NCBI GenBank assembly: GCA_036417435.1
Contig: CM070913.1
Span: 5,684,680 to 5,748,679 of the forward strand
Source of the DNA: Inia geoffrensis
Lineage: Eukaryota; Chordata; Mammalia; Artiodactyla; Iniidae
Direction of reading: 5' to 3'
DNA length: 64,000 nucleotides
The notes beneath the pieces were generated by a model, which worked only from the letters and a program-made list of their open reading frames with translations, did not search any database and was not told the origin of the DNA. Positions within the stretch are counted from its first letter, which is position 1. Every line of letters begins with the position of its first letter. This document shows, piece after piece, positions 58,111 to 64,000 of the stretch. The position numbers and the translations under genes are program-made.

Positions 58111-58460
58111 CAGAACTTCCCTGGTGGCACAGTGGTTAAGAATCCGTCTGCCAATGCAGGGGTCACATGTTTGAGCCCTGGTCCAGGAAGATCCCACATG
58201 CCACGGAGCAACTAAGCCCATGCACCACAACTACTGAGCCTGCGCTGTAGAGCCCGTGAGCCACAACTACTGGGCCTGCGTGCCACAACTACTGAAGCCG
58301 GCGTGCCTAGAGCCCGTGCTCCACAACAAGAGAAGCCACTGCATTGAGAAGCCCGTGCACCGCAACGAAGAGTAGCCCCTGCTCACCACAACTAGAGAAA
58401 GCCCACGCGCAGCAACGAAGACCCAATGCAGCCAAAAATCAATAAATTAATTAATTAAAA
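58111..58460 (+). mobile_element. CHR-2-like SINE, long form
   Basis: AACTTCCCTGGTGGCACAGT head, repeated CCACAACTACTGAGCC modules, GACCCAATGCAGCC and an (AATT)n tail. No clear TSD. Confidence 0.93.
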
Positions 58461-59814
58461 AATAAAGTACTTCTCATTAAATAAATAAAGAATGCCTGTT
58501 AACTCAATTTAATATCAGTTCTAGGTTTTTAAGTTACAAAAAATTCAGGACATTATCTTCAAGTTAACGTAATTACTATTGAAATAAAGTTTGTCAGAAT
58601 AGTTACTCAATTCTGGTTAAGTGTAATTTTGCATTTTTCATAACCTTAAAAATTTACTAGAAGCAATGCGAGCTTGTTCAATAAGTCCTCTATAGGTTTA
58701 GGAAGAATATACCCAAGTAGAATCAACATATATTTACTGAACACTGGTAACTCAGAGAACACACGCTTTGTTTTTATTAACACTAGTAAACAAACTAGTG
58801 TTAAACTAGTCTTGTTTGCCAAAGACCTATCTAAATTATGGAGCTTGAATTCTTAAAACATGTTCAAATTATTTTCCAAAAGAATAACTTTTTTCACATT
58901 GAAAGCATTACAGGTTCAATTTATTTAATTCCTAGGAATTTAAAAAATTGAATTGAATTTATATAAGCGCTTTTATTTATCTGCAGCTAACTAATCAGGA
59001 TAGAGCTTCATTAAGAGACTTTATAATCTAATTTGGTAATACCCGCAGTAGGTAGGAAAATACCAATACTTACACAATAAAAATAAAGACCTTTCTGAAT
59101 CAGACATATAAGTCTATAGACACAGAGGGAAGGCTGACAGTTTTAACTCTAAAACCGCAGCCATGGATCAAGCATAAACACAGAAACACAAAATTTACCA
59201 CTTCCCACTGGGCATGAAATTCTTAATTCTTAATTTGAGCACCAAATAGACAAAGAGATCACCAAGTGGTTAGGCCACAGAAGCAGAAGAATTCAGCATC
59301 CACAATCAAGCAAGTACGTAAAAGAACCAAACTCAAACCTGCACCAAGCTATCGATGAACAAGTGTCCCGAGCACAGGACCAAGAGTAAAACTCACCATC
59401 ACCAGGTGGCCCAGCAGGAACAAAGCACGGAGGGCCCAAGAGCCTTGTTACCCAGATGGAGAAAACGCAGATCCCAAGACAAGGTCCAACCCATCCGATT
59501 CAAGACACCAGCTGTGAAAGACAAAAATGCACCAGACAATTTAGTAGACGATTTTATTCAGGCCGTTGTGATAGAGAGAAGTGCACTAATGAAGAAGGTT
59601 TCAAGCAAGAGGGAGGAAACCTGGAGTTTCTTGAAAGGAGAGAATTCTTGGGGAAGGTGGAGTTTGGCCTCATCTCTCAGAATATGTGCTCAGCCATTTC
59701 CCAGAATGCATCACCACCATCTGGGAGAACAGGGCTCAGATGGTTTAACATCATCAACGTGAAGAAAGCAATTCCATCAGGGTGTGTGGGTGAAAAATTA
59801 ATCAACCTATGAAA
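58461..59814. other. No gene recognised
   Basis: AT-rich to 59250; then a 135-codon frame (59355-59762) and an overlapping 118-codon frame with no recognisable domain. A short AACACTAGT/ACTAGTGTT inverted repeat sits near 58780-58803. Confidence 0.45.
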
Positions 59815-60560
59815 GAAATGGAAAATTTTATTCAAGCCAAACTGAGGATTATAACCAGGGAACAGCATCTCCTAAAGCTCTGAGAACTGCTCTGCCCATG
59901 AGAAGTCAAACACAGTTATATTTTTCAAGACAGAGGCTGTATGTTAAATGACGTATTATTGAGAGTTTACACAATCCAGATCTGCAAGTACAAAGGGGTG
60001 GGGTCATCATGACCCCTTGTAAGATCAAGAAGGAACGTTATCTTTTTTTAAATTTAATTTATTTTTTTATACATCAGGTTATTATATCTATTTTATACAC
60101 ATCAGTGTATATATGTCGATCCCAATCTCGCAATTCATCCCACCACCACCATCACCCCCCCACCACTTTCCCCTCTTGGTGTCCATACGTTTGTTCTCTA
60201 CATCTGTGTCTCTATTTCTGCCCTGCAAACGGGTTCATCTGTACCATTTTTCTAGGTTCCACATATACGCATTAACATATGATATTTGTTTTTCTCTTTC
60301 TGACTTACTTCACTCTATATGACAGTCTCTAGATTCACCCACGTCTCTACAAATGACCCAATAAGAAGGAACGTTATCTTTTAAGGAGTCATCTTGCTGA
60401 TGCTGGGAGAATGTTGTTCTTTACAGCTGAGCAGGTATTTCTGCTGATGGGGGAGGTCTGGTCAAGGTACAATGCAGATCAGTGAGGGGAGAGAGGAGAC
60501 CAAAGGGCAGAGAACATTATTACGCTTATATTTTTTCTCGTCCTACCATAAAATACAAAT
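59815..60560 (-). mobile_element. Candidate antisense LTR-like repeat, split by an L1
   Basis: GGAAAATTTTATTCAAGCCA, CATCTCCTAAAGCTCTGAGA and, beyond the L1, GGGAGAATGTTGTTCTTTAC read as the complement of an LTR-type repeat with a poly(A)-signal-like start. Family not named; no coding part is visible. Confidence 0.35.
60047..60362 (-). mobile_element. Short antisense L1 3' UTR insertion with 20-bp TSD
   Basis: Plus strand shows the reversed L1 tail (TTTTTTTAAATTTAATTT), then TATACATCAGGTTATTATAT and CACTCTATATGACAGTCTCT. Perfect 20-bp TSD AAGAAGGAACGTTATCTTTT at 60027-60046 and 60363-60382. This L1 3' UTR type differs from those at 8998 and 14602. Confidence 0.95.
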
Positions 60561-60599
60561 CTTATTTCACAGCAGGTGCAACAATCAAATCTGTCACCC

Positions 60600-61215
60600 G
60601 CTAACTGTAGTCCAGGGAAGTGAAGACTGAGACATGGAGCTGAGGGGGTCTTTGCTGATTTTGCTGCAGAACTCGTTCGTGCGCCCCACACACAGTGAGG
60701 CCAAACGGATCACAACATCAGAGCTTAGAGCAGAGAAAGGTTTATTGCAGGGCCAAGCAGTGGGCCAAAAAAACCTTTGGGGTGAGGGCTGTGCAGGGTG
60801 TGTGACTTTCTTCTGACTGGCTGGTGGTGAGGTCACAGGACGGAGCTCCAGGAATCCTGTGCTCAGCCTGAAGTTACCTTCCTCCACCTGGGTGGGAGCC
60901 TCAGTTCCTGCAGAAGAATTCAGAGATATTGTCTTGTACATGCCTTCACGTGGAACCAGGACCCTGCCCCAAGGCAGCACTACTTTTTCTTGACTGTCCC
61001 TCCTTTCTTTCTGCATCCCCTCCGTTCCCTGATCAGCAACAGTTTGACTCTGCCTTTTGGAACTCAGGGAAGGTCTTTGGAGGCTGAATGAAGCCTATTT
61101 CCTACAAACAAGAATCGGGGGACAGGGAAAGGATTTGCACCCGGGAGTCGCACAGGGTCAATTTCAACAAGACCAGTTTTGGTTCCAAGATGGGAATAAA
61201 ATCTCCTGTCATTAT
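60600..61215 (-). mobile_element. Candidate antisense LTR-like remnant
   Basis: AGAGAAAGGTTTATTGCAGG (complement of a poly(A)-signal region, TTTATT) and CACCTTCCTCCACCTGGG-type sequence resemble an antisense LTR of cetartiodactyl endogenous retroviruses. Ends and class are uncertain. Confidence 0.35.
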
Positions 61216-61804
61216 CAATTTTACATAATTATTGATAAATCAGTTTTTCCCTCAGCCTTTCAAAGTCTAGAAAGTGGGATGCTCTACTCTCTTTATATAT
61301 ATCGAATATTTATTTGCAAAGAAATTTAACAAGTTTTTCGCCAATAGCAATATTTATAAATATATTTTGTCTAGTGTCATGAAAATAAAAATTGGCCTTG
61401 TGCCATGACTTTCACAGTTTTTCAAGTTTATACTATTTATATTCTTCACTTTTTAATCACTTATTCTGGCCGAAATGTAGTCACACAATACGTTATCTGA
61501 ATGTACTACTTTGTCATGTTTGGAATGGGACTTACTTTCTATCAATAGGATTATTTCTGAGCAAAGGACATGCTAAAAATGCACCCCAAAATCCATAATA
61601 TGATTCATAATCCTCCCGAATTCTTACTTTGTAAGGAGTCATAGGATTAAAGAAAGTAATTTTGTAACATTTAACTTTGCATTTTAAGAAGGCTTGCCTG
61701 AGGAGAGGAAGCATGTTCTCACACAGCCATAATTAAACAACAAAAAAAAGAAAGTGGTAATCACAATGCCTTGCATTTAAACACTGCTTTCTTCCGAACA
61801 GCAA
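61216..61804. other. No gene recognised
   Basis: AT-rich unique sequence; nothing supportable. Confidence 0.5.
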
Positions 61805-61950
61805 AGTCATGGGAATCAGAGCTGGGAAGGACCTTGCCGAGAGAAAATCAAGTTCAACCTACCATTTAAATGATGGGAAACTGAGGCCTAGAAAAAATTA
61901 AGTGACTTTTAAGGCCTTAACTTTCTTTACCAGCTAATGGCTGGGACCGC
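61805..61950 (-). mobile_element. Antisense MIR-like SINE
   Basis: ATGATGGGAAACTGAGGCCT and AAATTAAGTGACTTTTAAGG match the complement of the MIR 'CCTCAGTTTCC' region; the preceding AGAGCTGGGAAGGACCTTG fits a related old SINE. Confidence 0.55.
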
Positions 61951-62780
61951 TTAAAATAAATGAACTTCCAAAAATCTCTGCTTCAGGAGTCATATACTTA
62001 AGCTGTGAATATTATCACCTTACTTCTAAGCAACAGAGGAAATAAGTTAGAAACAGGTGACTATAATGTATCTAAGTTACAAAGTAGCAAAATGAGAGCT
62101 CAGAATTCTTGCCTCTTGTCTGGATGCTCTGACCGATCCCCACCTGCAGTACTGAGCTGCATTGATCGGTTTCCTTCAAATTTACCATTCAGTTTTCTAC
62201 AACCCTACTCTCAGTGTTATCCCTCACTTTAGGATGTAAAGGTGTGAGGACGGACAGTTTGTATGTCCTTATTCATCACGATTTGGGGAGAATGTAAAAA
62301 TACAGAATCAAAGCCTGTCTACAGATGTCTCCACATCACAGTGATGCTTCCTTAAAAGTTCAGGAATCCTCACTGGAGGACAGGAGTAAGCCCAGCTGCC
62401 AGCAAAGGCTTCAATATGGGTCAAATAGGCAAAAGCACCAGTGATCAGTCTTTATTTTCAAACCCCTTGCCTTCTTGTTTCATTTTAAGAGTCCTGGGTA
62501 ACAGACAGTAACTATGGGATACGTGTTTCCCAGGTAGCCAGAGCTTTTTAGAATGGGGGGGGGGGGGGAAGGTCATTAGGAAGGTTATTCCCAAGGGTAA
62601 AGCTGGATATGCCTGGGCATTCAGGAAGCAAACTCACAAAAAAAGGACTGGAAAGGCCTTGGGTTCGGATTTCACAGAGGTCCTGCTGAGTCTCAAATGT
62701 TCCTAAATTTAGAAAGTAGATGTGGAAACTGGCACAACTTGAAAAACAGGTAAAAATCATAAAACATTTCTGTATTGAAG
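61951..62780. other. No gene recognised; 14-G run
   Basis: Contains an uninterrupted run of 14 G at 62555-62568. Otherwise unique-looking with no feature. Confidence 0.5.
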
Positions 62781-62784
62781 AGTA

Positions 62785-63615
62785 TTTTAATTTTAAAATA
62801 TTATGTCAACTTCCTCTTCCAGGAAAATGGAGTAGTATGTCTCCCTATACCCCCAGAGAAGTACAACTAAAAATCCTGGATGGAATACACACAACAAAAA
62901 CAAAAAGGTTCTAAGTGGAGGAGAGAAGAGGAAGACTGGTCAGGAACCAAGCAATAATGCGGTGTGAGCCCCAGGGTGTGAGCCGCAGGGCTCCCTTTCG
63001 GCCACATGGGTCCCAGAAGCTACAGCTGAGAAGTGGCAACGGAAGCAGACAGAAAAAACAACAACGGCGGAAGCCTGCTCTGTCTGGTCAAAGGCAGGGA
63101 AGTAGCAACCAAGCAGGCAGAAAACTTTCAGACAACAGACAACTGCTCCAGTCCAACTAAAAACCAGAGAAACTGGTGTCCTCCACCCGCCCCCCTCACA
63201 ACCATGCAGGCAAAGGCTAAGTAGGGGGCCAAGCTGTCCCCTCCACAGGCTGGGACAAAGGCCCAACACCCTGTCTGGGATGCTGTCCAGGAAGTCAAGT
63301 AGGGGCCGAGACATTCCTACCCTTGGCTCGTAAGGACCACCCACCCCTGCCTGGGTCACCGACTTAAACATACAATTACACAACTTTTAGGGAAAAAATG
63401 AAAGAAAACCTTTGGCATCTAGGGTTAAGCAAAGAGTTCGCGGACTGATACCAAAAGCATTACCCATAAAAGGAAAATGTGATAAACTGGCAATTTCACT
63501 GAAGTTTAAAACTTTTGCCCTGCAAGAGGCCCTGTCCAGAGGATGAAAACACAACCTACAGGATGAGCGAAATCTTTGCAAAGCAAATATCCAATAGGGG
63601 ACAAGTATTCAGTAT
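62785..63615 (+). mobile_element. Old L1: 5' UTR-like part joined to ORF2 C-terminal part
   Basis: 62785-63395 resembles an L1M 5' region (GGAGTAGTATGTCTCCCTAT, AATCCTGGATGGAATACACA, a purine-rich middle). 63400-63615 is recognisable ORF2 (GTTAAGCAAAGAGTTCGCGG, AAACTTTTGCCCTGCAAG, AAATCTTTGCAAAGC), with the frame broken. The two regions are normally kilobases apart. The 5' UTR assignment is less sure than the ORF2 one. Confidence 0.5.
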
Positions 63616-63827
63616 CCCACTGAGCTTTGGGGTGACTAAAATCAGGAGAATTTTTTTTTTAACAAACGGGATGGAGTTTATACCTACAAAAGTGTCATCT
63701 TTCATAACTGTCACCTTGGGAAGTTACACAAACCTTGAGAAGTTACGTGCTTGGAACACGGCTCCAAACATTTTGAAGCTCGTCTTTGGGAATTACCTTC
63801 AAAAACAGCTAACGAAAAAATCATGTC
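63616..63827. other. No gene recognised
   Basis: T-run at about 63652-63661 and unique sequence up to the final SINE. Confidence 0.5.
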
Positions 63828-64000
63828 GGGCTTTCCTGGTGGCGCAGTGGTCGAGAGTCCGCCTGCCGATGCAAGGGATGCGGGCTCGTGCCCCGGTCCG
63901 GGAGGATCCCACGTGCCGCGAGCGGCTGGGCCCGTGAGCCATGGCTGCTGAGCCTGCGCGTCCGGAGCCTGTGCTCCGCAACCGGAGAGGCCGCGACACT
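63828..64000 (+). mobile_element. CHR-2-like SINE, short form, cut by window end
   Basis: GGGCTTTCCTGGTGGCGCAG head, B-box-like GGCTCGTGCCC (one change from GGTTC) and CpG-rich body. The window ends before the tail, so the right TSD cannot be checked. Confidence 0.93.

Overview
This window reads as non-coding nuclear DNA of a mammal, most likely a cetacean (whale, dolphin or porpoise). The main evidence is 25 copies of CHR-type tRNA-derived SINEs: CHR-1-like, long CHR-2-like and short CHR-2-like forms. They carry Pol III A-box and B-box heads, A-rich tails and often intact target-site duplications (TSDs). I saw no ruminant Bov-tA or Bov-B and no pig PRE-1 elements. The young L1 has a cetartiodactyl-style 5' UTR and 3' end. 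The species itself cannot be fixed without a database search.

I find no supportable host protein-coding gene, tRNA, rRNA or CRISPR array. Almost every open frame is a reading of a SINE, an L1 fragment or the CA-rich satellite. The region looks intergenic or deeply intronic. The only coding homology I recognise is the C-terminal part of L1 ORF2 at about 43655-44291, degenerate ORF2 pieces elsewhere, and an antisense L2 remnant.

Layout. 1-21.8 kb: old L1M 3' UTR, L2, MIR and hAT-like remnants with younger SINE insertions, a perfect 40-bp x 4 tandem repeat (4771-4930) and a 233-bp duplication (10354-11037) with a SINE in only one copy. 21.83-26.31 kb: a roughly 4.5-kb satellite built from CA dinucleotides with GATACAGACA-type and CCAAGACA-type variants, containing two higher-order duplications (offsets about 500 and 855 bp). 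26.76-26.98 kb: a dense CpG cluster beside the satellite. 27-42 kb: antisense L1M with a SINE, a stack of SINEs in an L1M (32.1-34.3 kb), two copies of an unnamed old repeat (one here, one at 17 kb) and a MER5A-like transposon. 42.5-46.2 kb: an old L1M split by a young, internally deleted L1 that carries a second 3' segment and tail and is flanked by matching target-site copies. 46.2-64 kb: L2 and Tigger-type remnants, more SINEs, candidate LTR remnants, a short antisense L1 with a 20-bp TSD, and a possible second 5'UTR-to-ORF2 composite L1.

The elements do not cooperate as a pathway. They record successive retrotransposition (L2 and MIR first, then L1M, then CHR SINEs and young L1), with tandem duplication superimposed. 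The most informative locus is the deleted L1 at 42721-44880.
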